Shown here piece by piece: positions 1-10,425 of a DNA stretch of 64,000 nt. This DNA comes from Fragum whitleyi (taxonomy: Eukaryota; Mollusca; Bivalvia; Cardiida; Cardiidae), in contig OX411547.1 in NCBI GenBank assembly GCA_948146395.1, forward strand, positions 29,175,614 through 29,239,613, given 5' to 3'. Every line of letters starts with the position of its first letter. Position 1 is the first letter of the stretch. The notes under the pieces are model-generated. The model ran no database searches. It was not told the DNA's origin and was given only the letters and a program-made list of their open reading frames with translations. The translations under genes and the position numbers were made by a program.

Positions 1-86
1 TTCATTCATAGGTAGATTCTGCCTTGCAATATCTCATAGGGATCGTCTTTAGAAGACGATTCCAATGAGATGATGCATGACAAAAA
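1..86. repeat. Dispersed repeat with small inner hairpin (copy 1, cut by window edge)
   Basis: This stretch matches 43252-43334 in reverse complement, sharing 'gattctgycttgcaatat' and 'gatgatgcatgaca'. In this copy 'gatcgtctttagaagacgat' forms a short hairpin. It begins at the window edge, so its left end is unknown. No coding signal is visible, and the family is not one I can name. Confidence 0.6.
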
Positions 87-93
87 TCTATTT

Positions 94-1530
94 TTAGTTA
101 CCACTGTTCAAGCTTACGCAAAATATGATCGCAAGATGTTTATTAAAACGGACCCCAGGGCAGGGTTTTAACAGACATAGGTTTTGTGAGTCCAAGACTC
201 ACAAATATGTAGCTTGGACCCTCAAAACTATTTGATATGAGTCCCATTGACTCCCATTTTGTGCAATTAAAGAAAATAAAGAAAGATTATTGCTTAAAAG
301 AAATAGTCTACATCCAAAGCAGGGCCTCCCAAACTTTAAGAAAGGACTCTAAGATCTCAATGATTAAGTTCTTTGGATCCCTATTCATTGATGCCTTACA
401 AAAACCCTACCAGGGATTTAAGTACACAAGGGACAATTTGTCCCAATAGTTTGTCCCCATGGTCTTCAAAAAATAAAAGATATACATATGATTTTTGATG
501 ATTATTCTAGGATTAAAAAAAACCACAGCCATGGAAGATCACTGCATCTTTATGATAAAATAAGGAATTGCAAAAAAATTATGTCAAGCCAACTTCTAGA
601 ATCTGATAAACAAGATTAGACAATGCATAAGTCTGATGTACAAAAATCCTTAAAATGCAAACAAAAACTGCAGACGCAGACATTAAGTTTTTAGGCATCA
701 GCTTCCATCTATTATTTCTCCAATATTTCTTTAAAAAAAAAGTATTATTGCATTATTGAATTAACATTTATAGTTAAAAATCACCCATAAGAAAATATCT
801 CCAGATGAGGAAAAATTGTTTTTACTTTAAATATAAATCATGCATCAATTCCGTTCTGAAATTTAGGAACATAAGTATTGGCTATAAATTGCATATAGTT
901 GACTATAAAATACTTTAACAGGATAAAATCTTTTGATGTATAAAGGCTTCTTTACACTGTAAAAAAAAAAATTAAAACAAGCATTACCTTGGAGATTTTG
1001 TCCTGTTCAAGGGTTCCCATGATGAAATTTCAAGTTGGAGTTCTTAAACTTCTTGCCTGAAAAATAATTCAGAACTTATAAATACAGCATTTACAAACAA
1101 CATTTATGCTACTTTTAATTAAAGACCTGAACTGATTATTTCATGTGTCAATATATATGAAACTCATTCAGAGAGATGTCAAGAGTTAAAGGCTCTTGAG
1201 CCAATGGTCATATCGGAATTTCCTTGTTGCCACATCCTAGCTTGGAAATAAAAAGAAACATCGAGTTATTAGACTGTGATCATAGCCCAGTTGGTGCTTT
1301 GGACTTCCTATTTTGGGTCAATAATTTGATCTATATCCATCATACATATTTTTGCAATAGTTTGTCTCACCCATTGAAGGATAATAGTAAACCTATTGTA
1401 TTTCTGCTAATAAACGCTCCCAGGCGCTATACATAACATGGTCAGGGAGATTTTATATAGCATGCACTTTCTGATTTAAAAAATCATTAAGATTGGTGTC
1501 TTTTAGGCCATTTTCCCTTTAATTGGAGGT
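94..1530. other. AT-rich stretch, no gene seen
   Basis: No supported frame or RNA gene is present. At 283-330 there is a short match, 'agtctacatc..aaagcagg', to 8341-8391, so part of it is an old dispersed repeat. Between about 180 and 420 there are several 'gagtcc' and 'ggaccc' words like those at 3.8, 7.9 and 39.6-40.0 kb, which hints at diverged copies of one repeat. The rest looks unique. Confidence 0.5.
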
Positions 1531-1532
1531 TG

Positions 1533-1574
1533 ATTTCCTCTAAACAATCATATATATGATTGTTTAGAGGAAAT
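1533..1574. repeat. Perfect 42-bp palindrome
   Basis: Each base from 1533 to 1553 pairs with its partner from 1574 back to 1554, with no mismatch and no loop; the centre is 'catatatatg'. The flanks do not extend the symmetry. It is probably the remains or core of a hairpin-type MITE. No flanking direct repeat was seen. Confidence 0.9.
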
Positions 1575-1736
1575 TCATCTCAAATAAGAGAAGAAGTCTC
1601 AAAAAGTTCCTTAAACTTAGCCATTTGAAGTAGTAAAAAATGTAGGGGATCTACTATAAGGGAGGGTGCTATTATTAGAGGAAAAATGGTATGTGGAATA
1701 AGCAGCTGATTACTGGTATAGGATGCCTTTGTCATA

Positions 1737-1827
1737 TAGGTGACAGGAATACCAGGAATTCATGGTTAGGTGCTCCAGCTGCATTATCTGAAAAATTGTT
1801 TGAAGCAGCAGTAAATCCCATTCAAAA
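1737..1827 (+). mobile_element. SINE, 3' fragment, diverged
   Basis: The stretch carries the conserved body words of the SINE family seen whole at 47217-47496: 'ataccaggaat', 'ggttaggtgctccagc' and a degraded 'gaaagcggcgttaaactcc' tail. The tRNA-like head is missing. This is an old partial copy with no visible target-site duplication. Confidence 0.7.
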
Positions 1828-2096
1828 CAGAAAGCATAACTAGCATCAAGATAATATTGAGGTGATATAAATAGTAATTAACACACCTTAAGCAAATTGC
1901 ACATACCATCTTTTTATAAAACAAGTTTAATGCATCATATAATAAGACAACACATATGGAAACTTAATTCAAAATATAATCATATACTTTTGCATACGGT
2001 ACTTAACACAGTACTTAACACACGGGCTAATTTTGTCCTATACATTCATATTTCAGTCTTATTTCAAGACAAGTCATTTACAGTATTTTACCTAAC

Positions 2097-2463
2097 AAAA
2101 TGACCAGGGGGGTGGAATTCCCATGCCCAACTTGTCCGAAACAAGCTTTTCAACTTGTTGGCAAGTACATTTTTCTAGACTACTTGCCCATGGCAAATAC
2201 CAGAGCAAATCTTGGAACAGTAATTAAAAGGTCCAAGAAAAAAATCCTCCTAATAGTTGTAACAAAGAGTCAAAAACATTATTTTTAATGAAGAAAATAC
2301 TGTGTTACAGCATTTTCATCATTATAAACAAAGTTTTGTCGTTTTACCATTCCATTTTTTTTTTGGGACAAGTTCATTTTGATCCAGGACAAGTAGAAAG
2401 TTGACTTTTACTTGTCTGTGGACAAGTGGAGAAACTTCATGTTTCCACACCCCTGAAAAAGAC
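2097..2463 (+). mobile_element. hAT-type non-autonomous element, copy 1
   Basis: The element body is 2105-2455. It begins CAGGGG.GTGGAA and ends with the inverted form ttccacacccctg. Next to the ends are repeated 'cttgtcc'/'ggacaag' words, and at 2288-2325 there is an internal hairpin, 'aatgaagaaaat..' pairing with 'attttcatcatt'. It is flanked by 8-bp direct repeats differing at one base (aaaatgac at 2097-2104, aaaaagac at 2456-2463). A CAGGG(G) start and an 8-bp duplication fit the hAT superfamily. There is no transposase frame, so it must be moved in trans. Related copies lie at 45856-46202 and 46277-46608. Confidence 0.75.
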
Positions 2464-2799
2464 AAAGCAATGGTACTAGTTACTAGACTAATGCCAGACT
2501 TGTGCCACAATGCCAATTTCATGTGTTTGTCTTTGATTGATAAAAATTGCAATCAAGAGGCTCATGATGGTCCAAGATAGCTCATCTGAGTCTCTTTGAC
2601 CCTTTGGACATCACATCAATTAAGAAGTTAGATGTCCATAAGAAGATAATTCCTACCATATATCAAAACCATAAAACATTTTAAGCTTTGATTATGGTTG
2701 AATTGTTTCCTGCTTTCTTTCTTTGAAAAAAGGATACGCATGGGCACAGCAAAAATTTGACTATAGGGGAATGTTATGATCAAAATTGATCAAAAGTGA

Positions 2800-2935
2800 A
2801 CATAATGAAACTACACACCAACTATGAAAGCTCTATGCCTTCTGGTTTCAGAGAACAAGAACAAACTTAACAAATATGACTGCTGTCTGCCTTCAGGTTT
2901 CAGGGAAGAATTTTGAAGATTCCCCCCCCCTTTTT
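2800..2935 (-). repeat. Dispersed repeat related to 47575-47800
   Basis: 'tgccttctggtttcagagaa' here matches in reverse the 'ttctctgaaaccagaag' words at about 47.60 and 47.77 kb. A C8 run lies inside. The family is unnamed, the ends were not resolved, and no frame is present. Confidence 0.4.
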
Positions 2936-3125
2936 GTTGCCATGCCAGGTGGATTTCAATTATTTGAACAACTTTGGTAGAGCTTGACCCAAGGTACACC
3001 CCTGCAAAGTATCGTCAATATTAGTCCACCGGCTTAGGAAGAGGAGATGTTTAAAAAAAATTGTTGACAAGGGATGATACATGTCCCATGATACACAAGT
3101 GAGGACAGACACTGAACAATTACAA

Positions 3126-3161
3126 TAGCTCACTTTGAGCACTTCTTGCTCAGGTGAGCTA
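3126..3161. repeat. Imperfect hairpin terminus of a bivalve dispersed repeat
   Basis: 'tagctcac..tgagcac' pairs imperfectly with 'tgctcaggtgagcta', followed by an A-rich tail. The same ending closes the ~155-bp array at 39440-39490. Such an end is common in bivalve genomes. A hairpin next to CTAA recalls Helitron 3' ends, but the spacing does not fit well, so I leave the class open. Confidence 0.55.
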
Positions 3162-3169
3162 AAAAGAGT

Positions 3170-4470
3170 ATTTAAATGAACAATTGAACATAAAATCAGT
3201 TTACATGACAAGACAAAAAACACCAAGAGGATTGCTTGAAAAGACTACAGATAACTGAGGACCCTTATTAGAGAAATTTTGGTAACAAATAGCTTACCAT
3301 AATCATTTTACAGTACATATTTACTTTCTGTTCTGGGTATTCTTTATTTCAGCATTTAACACCTGAAATTGATATAAAATATAAAATAACTCTCAGGATG
3401 ACCTTTAATCTGTGGTTATCTCAATAGATTGAGATAACACTATTTGTAACCATTTTCAATCCATTTATTCTTTTAAAAACTCTTTCAAACTATATGTAAT
3501 ATGTGCTTATTAGAATTGTCTCACTAAGACAATTCTAATGAGCACATATTACATAAAGTTAGGTTGATGAACTATGAAACCTGAGTTTTGAAAGCATGAT
3601 ACTTTCTTTTATCAGGAACTTTGATGCAATATTACCAAAGGTATTATTGTCTTCAGAATCAATAAAGAAATGGTACCCTTGGTGATAGATTCTCTTTTTT
3701 CTGTATTTTTGAGTCTTTTCACACTTGCATTTTCAGACTTTCAGAAAGAACACACAAGGGTGTCATTTTAAAGGAATTAACTTTGATCGTTTGCACGAAC
3801 TTTTAGCAATAGATTCTTTTAGAGTTTTAGTCAAACATCATCAAAACCAGATCCATAAGGACTCAACAATTTGGATCCTTAAATTAGGGGTCTTTTCTCA
3901 AGGTTTAAAGAAGTCCCTTTTTAAGATGTGAATATTTCTTTTAAGCAATGACCTTATATATACATATATATATTTTTATTAATTCTTTTTTTTTATCTAG
4001 ATGTTTTTTCCAATCAAAGGTATTGCGATTTTAAGTGATAAATACATTTGAACATTTGGGGCTCAATTTTGGAAAAGAATTGAAGACTCTTTTCTGAATT
4101 TGTGTTTATAATCTACAGAGGACCATAGATTCCACATCAGATCAGTGTCCATTATAGTAGGGAGAATCGCTCATTTTAGCACATACTTTTGAAAACCCAC
4201 ACCCGATTTGGAAGGTGATGGGAGAGTTTTTTTATATTGAGAAATTATGAAATTTTACATCTTTTTGGAATGTTGAAAATTTTCAACAAATTCCCCCTGC
4301 TTTTCGAATCCTAGAATAGACTGTACTGTCAGATAATTGTAATCCTGACTACTTATATGTGAGTCTCGGACCAGCCAATTTAAAACTGCATGTATTTCTT
4401 AAAACTGTGTTTTTATAAGTACACAACACATGCTGAAAATCCAGTAATTCCAACAGCAGTGATTAACTCA
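3170..4470. other. AT-rich stretch with one long inverted repeat, no gene seen
   Basis: Apart from the hairpin at 3493-3555 there is nothing I can name. Words like 'ggatcc..aatttggatcc' near 3.85-3.90 kb recall the diverged 'gagtcc' repeat. No frame longer than about 70 codons is present. Confidence 0.5.
3493..3555. repeat. Long inverted repeat, 29-bp arms, 5-nt loop
   Basis: Arms 3493-3521 and 3527-3555 pair with a single mismatch around the loop 'cacta'. The structure is a compact hairpin typical of a MITE core. No target-site duplication could be seen. Confidence 0.9.
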
Positions 4471-4473
4471 GTG

Positions 4474-4543
4474 GATTGATTGATTGATTGAATGGAGTTA
4501 CAAGCCGCTTTCAACATTTTTTCAGTTATATCGCTGGGGCGCA
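4474..4543 (-). mobile_element. SINE 3' end fragment
   Basis: Read on the minus strand this is the SINE tail: a 'gttgaaagcggc' block followed by ccattcaatcaatcaatcaat. On the plus strand the tail appears as (gatt)n then gaatggagtt. The body and tRNA head are absent. Confidence 0.75.
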
Positions 4544-4884
4544 TTAATTTTATTGTCATTGAGATATTCAATCATAGTAATTGGATTTAAGCAGGAAAAC
4601 GCCCCCCTCCCTCCTGGTAGAAATTCATAAGTTTGATCCCCTTTTCTGAATTCCTGGATCAGTCATTGATACTTGTCTAGCAAGATCATGCATGGCATCC
4701 AAGTAAAGGGTATATCTTGCAGAATTGATATATCAAATTTACTCTATAGCTGCAAAGCTTTTTGGAACCTTAAAAAAGGTCTCACTTTTTGCCCTAAAGG
4801 TTTAAAAAAAAAACCTTAGGTTATACATGAGCAACCATCCAGGTGTTAGAAAATACAGATTTCATCCACTAGTCTCTAGTTAAG

Positions 4885-5213
4885 TTTCAAGTTAGGGAGA
4901 AGATTTTGAAAGATTTTTAAGTGAAAATGAGCCCACCCTGCCACGCCCATATTTGGGGGGTAATCAAAACTTCTTGAACAACTTAAGAACATAGTCACCC
5001 AAGGAACATTAATGATAAGTTTTAGTGAAAATGGTCCTATCTGCTTGGAGGAGAAGACTTTTAATGATTTTAAAGTGGAAAAAAGCCCTACCCTGCCATG
5101 CCCTTATTTGTGGGTTGATCAAAATTTCTTGAACAACTTAGTAACATGGTTACCCCAGAAACACTCATGACAAGTTTTATTGAAATTGGCCCAATGGTTC
5201 TGGTAGAGAAGTT
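4885..5213. repeat. ~155-bp tandem array 1, left part
   Basis: Units start near 4921 and 5076 with 'gtgaaaatgagccc'-type words and carry 'ccctgccacgcccat', 'atttggggg', 'aatttcttgaacaactt' and 'cacccaaggaaca'. The period is about 155 bp. The same unit forms the arrays at 31405-32345 and 38868-39490. The array is interrupted by a TTAA MITE at 5214 and resumes at 5443. Bivalve 'pearl'-type elements also carry ~160-bp core repeats, but homology is not shown here. Confidence 0.8.
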
Positions 5214-5442
5214 TTGACCCTTTGCTGTTTAATCCCTGCTTTTCACTTGTTTTTGATTTTATGATTGAGAAAACATTGTGAAAAAAGAAGAAATTACTTC
5301 TGACAAGCAATTTCTTCTTTATCCACACTAATTTCTACCCCACTGAATGGTTATTTTTCAAATTAAATCGACTTAAAATTTTCGTCTGAAAAACCTTTGA
5401 ATTTGGACAGGTCCAAAATTTTGTAAAACAGGAAAGGGTTAA
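5214..5442 (-). mobile_element. piggyBac-like TTAA MITE, copy 1
   Basis: The element is flanked by ttga (5214-5217, probably mutated TTAA) and ttaa (5439-5442). Its ends are ACCCTTTGCTGTTT and the inverted aaaacaggaaaggg. In the centre, 'agaaattacttctgac' pairs with 'aagcaatttcttct', forming a hairpin. Five copies of 227-231 bp occur in the window. TTAA duplications with CCC-starting inverted repeats fit the piggyBac superfamily, but no transposase is present. It sits at a TTTTAAAG site of the ~155-bp unit, so it is younger than that unit. Confidence 0.85.
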
Positions 5443-5622
5443 AGTGACCCACCCTGTCATGTCCACATTTTGAGGTCATTCAAATTTCTTGAATAATTTT
5501 AGTACATAGTCATTCAAGGAACATAAATACCGAGTTCATTAAAATCGGCCAAATGTTTGGGACGAGAAGATTTTAAATGATTTTAGAGTGACAATAAGCC
5601 CCATCCTCCCACAGCCATATTT
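5443..5622. repeat. ~155-bp tandem array 1, right part
   Basis: The unit broken by the MITE resumes with 'agtgacccaccctgtcatg', and another begins near 5588 ('gtgacaataagcccc'). The array is cut again at 'ccatatttca' by the hairpin MITE at 5623; the unit's 'ttttggg' word appears beyond it. Confidence 0.8.
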
Positions 5623-5699
5623 CAATGGCTCAGTGCAAAACAGTTGTAACTCCCTATAAACATATAGGGAGTTACAACTGTTTCACGCTGAGCCATTGA
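5623..5699. mobile_element. Hairpin MITE family A, copy 1
   Basis: Arms begin 'atggctcagtgcaaaac' and end with the inverted 'tttcacgctgagccat', and they continue through 'agttgtaactccctata' to a small loop. Nearly the whole element is one hairpin. Further copies lie at 41951-42029 and, diverged, at 57356-57426. It looks related to the family at 26730-26797 and 50113-50179. It is too short to code for anything. Confidence 0.85.
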
Positions 5700-5824
5700 T
5701 TTTGGGCCCACTAGAATATCTAGACCTACTTTAGGTTAGTTTTGTTAAAATCCACCCATTGCTTTAAGGGGAAAAGAGGTTTAAATTTAAGAAAAAATAT
5801 TGAAACCAATGTTTTCAATGATTT

Positions 5825-5935
5825 ACCCTGGTATTAACTTGTCCATGCACAAGTGGCCTGGAAAATCAACCCCCACTCAGAAAAGCCAGTGTCAGACAAG
5901 AAGGGCATAGCTATTCCATACCCCTGATACATGTT
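5825..5935 (-). mobile_element. Diverged fragment of the hAT-type element
   Basis: Read on the minus strand, 'caggggtatggaata' followed by 'cttgtctgacac' resembles the start of the hAT-type element at 2105. 'acttgtccatgcacaagt' at 5836-5853 is the same kind of subterminal word. This is an old, incomplete copy. Confidence 0.5.
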
Positions 5936-5942
5936 TCTTTTG

Positions 5943-6814
5943 ACACCTAGTAGGTACAATCAAAGTGCTGTCAGCACTGTAAATCGTACATCAATGAGAG
6001 GCTGGGATAGTGCAATAGTTTGCCAATCAAAAGGGCTCAAATTTGGACAATAAAAGTTGGTAAAATCTTTAAATTTGTGAGTTTTTTGTCTTAACACTCC
6101 ATCTTTTCGAGGACATCACCAGCTCATCCAACCTCGTAGGTCCGATTTTGAAAGTTTGCTGATTCGATAGCCCTCTGCTAGTCTAAATTATTTCTTAGCA
6201 GATTTTTACGTTGTTATAATGAGCACGCGCCAAGCTAAAAGCTTGTCTATTAATATTTTTCCTCTCTCTATAGAGTTTAAAAGCCTGTTTAGCAACAAAC
6301 ATTTTTCATTAAACTATTTACAATTTTGATTACCATGATGTTTGTATTTCAAGCATTGGGTTTTCCCAAAAACTGTAAATTCATTTTCCCTCAAGAAACA
6401 CGTGAAATCGCCAACTATGCTACTTATATCTTTGGTTTCTGACCAATCGATTAAATCTAGCAGCACTCTATGATTATTCATGAGTTGTTCTAAAAATTGA
6501 TCGCTCTTGCTGCTATCCTAGGGGAAATTCAAATGGCAGCCCGAGAGACGCGTGAGATGATGTAATAATCTAAAATTGACTGTAATATGCATGCGCAGAA
6601 AAGACATTCATGTGAACGGAGTTACCCACTGGTGGTAGTAAACAAACTTCTCATTTACCGCTACAATAATTAATTTACCATGAAATATTGTTATCCCATT
6701 AAGAAATGTGATAAACTCGTGCAAAATACTATATAAAATAAGAAAAAAGTATTTGTTATTTAAAGTAATAGATAATATTTATTTTTTTGTAATCGAATTG
6801 TTGTGCACTATTCT
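5943..6814. other. Unique-looking AT-rich stretch
   Basis: No repeat family, RNA gene or supported frame was recognised. Base composition rises towards the CpG-richer patch that follows. Confidence 0.4.
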
Positions 6815-6945
6815 CGACGCCATTTTGGAACCCAAGTAACACCGGCCTGACCCAGGATCAGAAGCGTCGAGGTTGAAAGGTTACAATGACATCACTAGTG
6901 TCGAAACCGAGGAAACCCGGTTAACTCGGGTCGAAACCGAGTCCG
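6815..6945. promoter_or_regulatory. CpG-richer patch with YY1-like word and repeated 12-mer
   Basis: The patch contains 'cgacgccattttgg', which resembles the vertebrate YY1 site, and two exact copies of 'gtcgaaaccgag' (6900-6911 and 6930-6941) around 'aacccggttaactcgggt'. CpG is denser than in the surroundings. It could be a regulatory site or the edge of a promoter, but no exon is supported, so this is only a candidate. Confidence 0.25.
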
Positions 6946-8055
6946 ATATGAACTTACCCCTATATCAGTTTATCGTATGTTTTTGTCGGTTTATTTGTTG
7001 TTGAATAATTTTTCTTCATACTCAAATTTGAATTTAATGAAAATAGGATTGGAGCGTGATCAGAGTGCTCATTGAAATCAAATATTTCAAAATTACAAAA
7101 TTATTTCTACTTGTTAACACATGCGAAAAAAAAGTAAACTTCCCACGCTCCCTGTTTGAGTGCAGACGACTATTGACTAATGACAAACAAGTTAATCGAC
7201 ACATTTCGAGCAGACGATGTACCACGTGGTCTGAATTTACGCGTTGGTTTTGACCGAGTGATAATCATAACAGAATTTGATTGGTTGTCAGACCTACAAC
7301 TGGTAAATGACCGTTCGAGAAAGTTCAGAGCAGTAATATTGTATGTGCTACAAATTAATTATACAGTTAACCTATTGTACGTTTCAACTCCTTTACTCAA
7401 CCGAAAATCTTGTTATAAACACTGAAAATACTAACTGGTAATTACTAAAAGCGAAAATTACATCAAATTTTGTATAAACCTCTTCCCTATTTGTCGAAAA
7501 GTAAATAAGGTATAAACAAAGTTTGTAGATTGTTACTGAAAAGGCCGTTTCTTCGGTGTTTGAAAACACATAATTTGGTTTGAACACATTGCTCAGAAGA
7601 CAATGGTAAAAATGTAGTGGGTCAAACAGACTGGATTTCTGGAAAACGGTAGATATAAATCTACTGCTTCGCAGTACGATTTAAAAATAAGGGCTTGGCT
7701 GATAACTATCTCAGATCTTTTTTTCAAAACTCAAACATAAGTACCTAACTTAAGACCACTTTAATGGTGTTCTGATATCCAATTTTAGAAAAGCTTGTCT
7801 TAGTTGTTTTTTTTTTTAATTTCATGTAAAGTTAGTTATCTAATTTTAACAATCATGCAGTCATTGTCCAACAAATTAAACATTGTTCAAATTAAGTGTC
7901 AACAAAATAGGGTCCAAAGGATCTGATCATTGGGATCTTGGGGATCATAGCGGTCCTTTCTTAAATTTTGGGAGTCCCCGCTTTAGGTATAGACTATTTC
8001 TTTGAGGCTGTAGACTTGAATTTTGTAGATTTAGATCTATTCCCTGGTTTAATGT
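6946..8055. other. AT-rich stretch, no gene seen
   Basis: Overlapping frames of 60-80 codons on both strands at 7.0-7.6 kb show no family motif. Around 7.90-7.99 kb, words such as 'ggtcctttcttaa' and 'ggagtcccc' recall the diverged repeat at 0.3 and 8.3-8.6 kb. Confidence 0.4.
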
Positions 8056-8231
8056 TAAACAAGAGCTGTCACTGTAAGATGACAATGCCCCCGACACCGC
8101 TTTGATTTAGAAGTTATGGCCAATGTTAAAGTTTTTGGACGGAATGACGGACGGACGGACAGACGGACAGACGGACGGACAGACGGACGGACAAGTCAAA
8201 TTTATGATGCCTCCCTATCGGGGGCATAAAA
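8056..8231 (+). repeat. Bivalve dispersed repeat with GGAC/AGAC minisatellite core
   Basis: It starts 'aacaagagctgtcac' and ends 'cgggggcataaaaa'. 'atgcccccga' (left) and 'tcgggggcat' (right) are inverted, giving an imperfect terminal hairpin. The inner 8146-8192 is a run of gacg/gaca tetramers. The pattern is common in bivalve genomes, but its transposon class is unclear to me. Confidence 0.65.
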
Positions 8232-8233
8232 AT

Positions 8234-8256
8234 GAAGACTGTTTAAAACAGTCTTC
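8234..8256. repeat. Near-perfect short palindrome
   Basis: 'gaagactgttt' pairs with 'aaacagtcttc' around one central base, directly after the preceding repeat. A similar word, 'aagactgtttaaaacaagt', recurs at about 8407, so it belongs to a repeated segment. Confidence 0.75.
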
Positions 8257-8337
8257 AATTCTTTTAATTCCCAACTATTCATACATTCCAAATACTTTAT
8301 CTTTAACTAAGCAATAGCTTTTAATTCGCTTTTATTA

Positions 8338-8640
8338 ATAAAAGATTATTGCTAAAAAGATATAGTCTACATCTAAAGCAGGGCCTCCCAGAGAAAAAAA
8401 TTGAAAAAGAATCAAAGACTGTTTAAAACAAGTTTCAATTTTTTTCTTCAGTTGAGCCCTTAAGTAAACTATATGCAATACTTCCTTCACTTTTAATGAG
8501 GAAATATTTCTAAATTTACTAAAAAGCAAATTCAATGCTTAAAGAAAATGCTACATCTGAGGCAGGAGCTTAAAAACTTAAAGAAAGGACCCCTTAAATC
8601 GGAATTTTCGAGCCTTTGGGACTCTGTTTAGGTGATGAAG
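8338..8640. repeat. Diverged dispersed repeat, two pieces
   Basis: 8341-8391 matches 283-330 ('tagtctacatctaaagcagg'), and 8525-8625 repeats the pattern loosely ('gctacatctgaggcagg', 'aagaaaggacccc'). It is old and has no frame. Confidence 0.45.
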
Positions 8641-10215
8641 ACTAAAAGTGGAAGAAATTTTAATCATACCATACATGATACAATATCATCACATATATTG
8701 TGGTATTCTTTAAATTTAAAAAGTATGCTAAAATTTCCTCCAGTTGAGTTTTAATCTTACTAGATAAATATGAAAATATTTTAAAACATCATGTATATCG
8801 GCTTGCTTTACAGCCAATTGTCAAGTACAATTTTTAATCCCTAAATTGCAGCTTAATTTTTTAAGAGAAATGATACAAAGAGAACCTCTTTTTTCTATAA
8901 TATTCTAAGATATTTAAATCCTGGTTATTTGACACTAAAAAGTGTGTATTTCTTTTTTTCTTCAATGAGTTACTTTGCATGGTACAATGGATATGTGTCT
9001 TATAATCGAGGCTGGATATTTTTCCCAAAGTCAAAGAGTTCCATTCCTTGAAATTTACTTAGTGATTTGCAATTTAATTCAAGTCAAAAGTATCAGAAAA
9101 TGTTGGTTTTGACCTTAATTATATGGAACTATACAAAATTGGAAAAACATCTTTGATTTTTGTTCACTGTGCAATTTAGTAAGAAATTGATTTATTTGCT
9201 TTCCATTAAAAAGACTAATATCTTCAGGACCATTTCAGCTCCATGTTTCACAAAGATTGAGATGATTAATTCCATTTAATTTAAGCAGCTAAATATAATG
9301 ACCAAGATTCCCCATGAAAAAAAAAGTTAATGTAATAAGAATGTTAACAAAAGGAAAGTGCTTTTTGTAATGTCTAATGAAAGAACATAACACAAAAGGT
9401 TGCCTCATTACCTAAAACCATTAAGTACGAAAGTGGTGAGTGCATTTTTAAAGTAAAAAAGTAGGTCAAGACAGAAAGGATTGATTACTCTCCTCTGTCT
9501 AGATGAATTCGCCAGACAAAATAAGTCACCCAGTGTTAGCAAACAATTCAGCTGAGATAATCAGAGCAGGGATGACTAAGCCATAGATTTATCAATAAGT
9601 TGGCTTCAAAAAATGCACACTCCAATTCATCCTCCCCGAAAATATCTGCTAGCATCTTCTATACACATTGAATTCATATGCTGCAGGAGCCATTTGAAAT
9701 TTGCGCAGGAAAACACGCTGCAGTGCATATTGACGATGCATGGCTATATTTAGACGCAGTGTCAGTGCACACAATCTAAAGTATAATTAACAGGTCGAAG
9801 CAAATTTAAGTCTTCGATATGGTTTTAAGCTTAAAGCCTGTCTGGAATTAGAAATTGGAATTATTAATCTTTTTATACGGTGTGAAAATGTACCGAAAAT
9901 ATTTGGATTTAAAGTGCAAAATCGAATTACAAGAGAAACCATTCGACTCGACAACTGCACAAATAGGACAGAATGCTTTGCAAAAATCAAAAATGGCTTC
10001 TTGCAACCTAGAATAAATACATAACTCTTATTTGAAAAGTGAAGTAGTCTGGTGTAACATGAGTAATGTTTTTTAGCTAAGCAACGTGTCAGACATGTTT
10101 ATTAATAATTTTCAACGCTTATCTCGCCCAGACATCTATGGTTTAATGTGCAATAAAAAATTCAAAAGGCGGTCGGGCAATGAACGTTTACATACCAATG
10201 CTACCTTTAATCTAG
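8641..10215. other. Unique-looking stretch
   Basis: No repeat or gene was recognised. 9.66-9.78 kb holds several short 'tgcag' and 'gcagtg' words, which may be regulatory or chance. Confidence 0.4.
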
Positions 10216-10425
10216 ATGAATTTTCTGAAAAAGAGATATATTTCTGCTCTAGATAATGGATTACCAAGACAGACATGCTTCGTGGATCAGCATCTTTCGC
10301 GCCATGTACACACCAACTCTCGTCTGCAGTCTCTGCTTACAGGGATCCCCTTCGTTTCAAATGAAATGGCGGACAGAAACTACTACACATCACTACCAAC
10401 GAAATATGAGAAACTGAGAACTTAC

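Noticed and set aside
8146..8192. Tetramer run that could suggest a CRISPR-like array
   Set aside because: It is a simple gacg/gaca microsatellite without spacers, inside a eukaryotic dispersed repeat.
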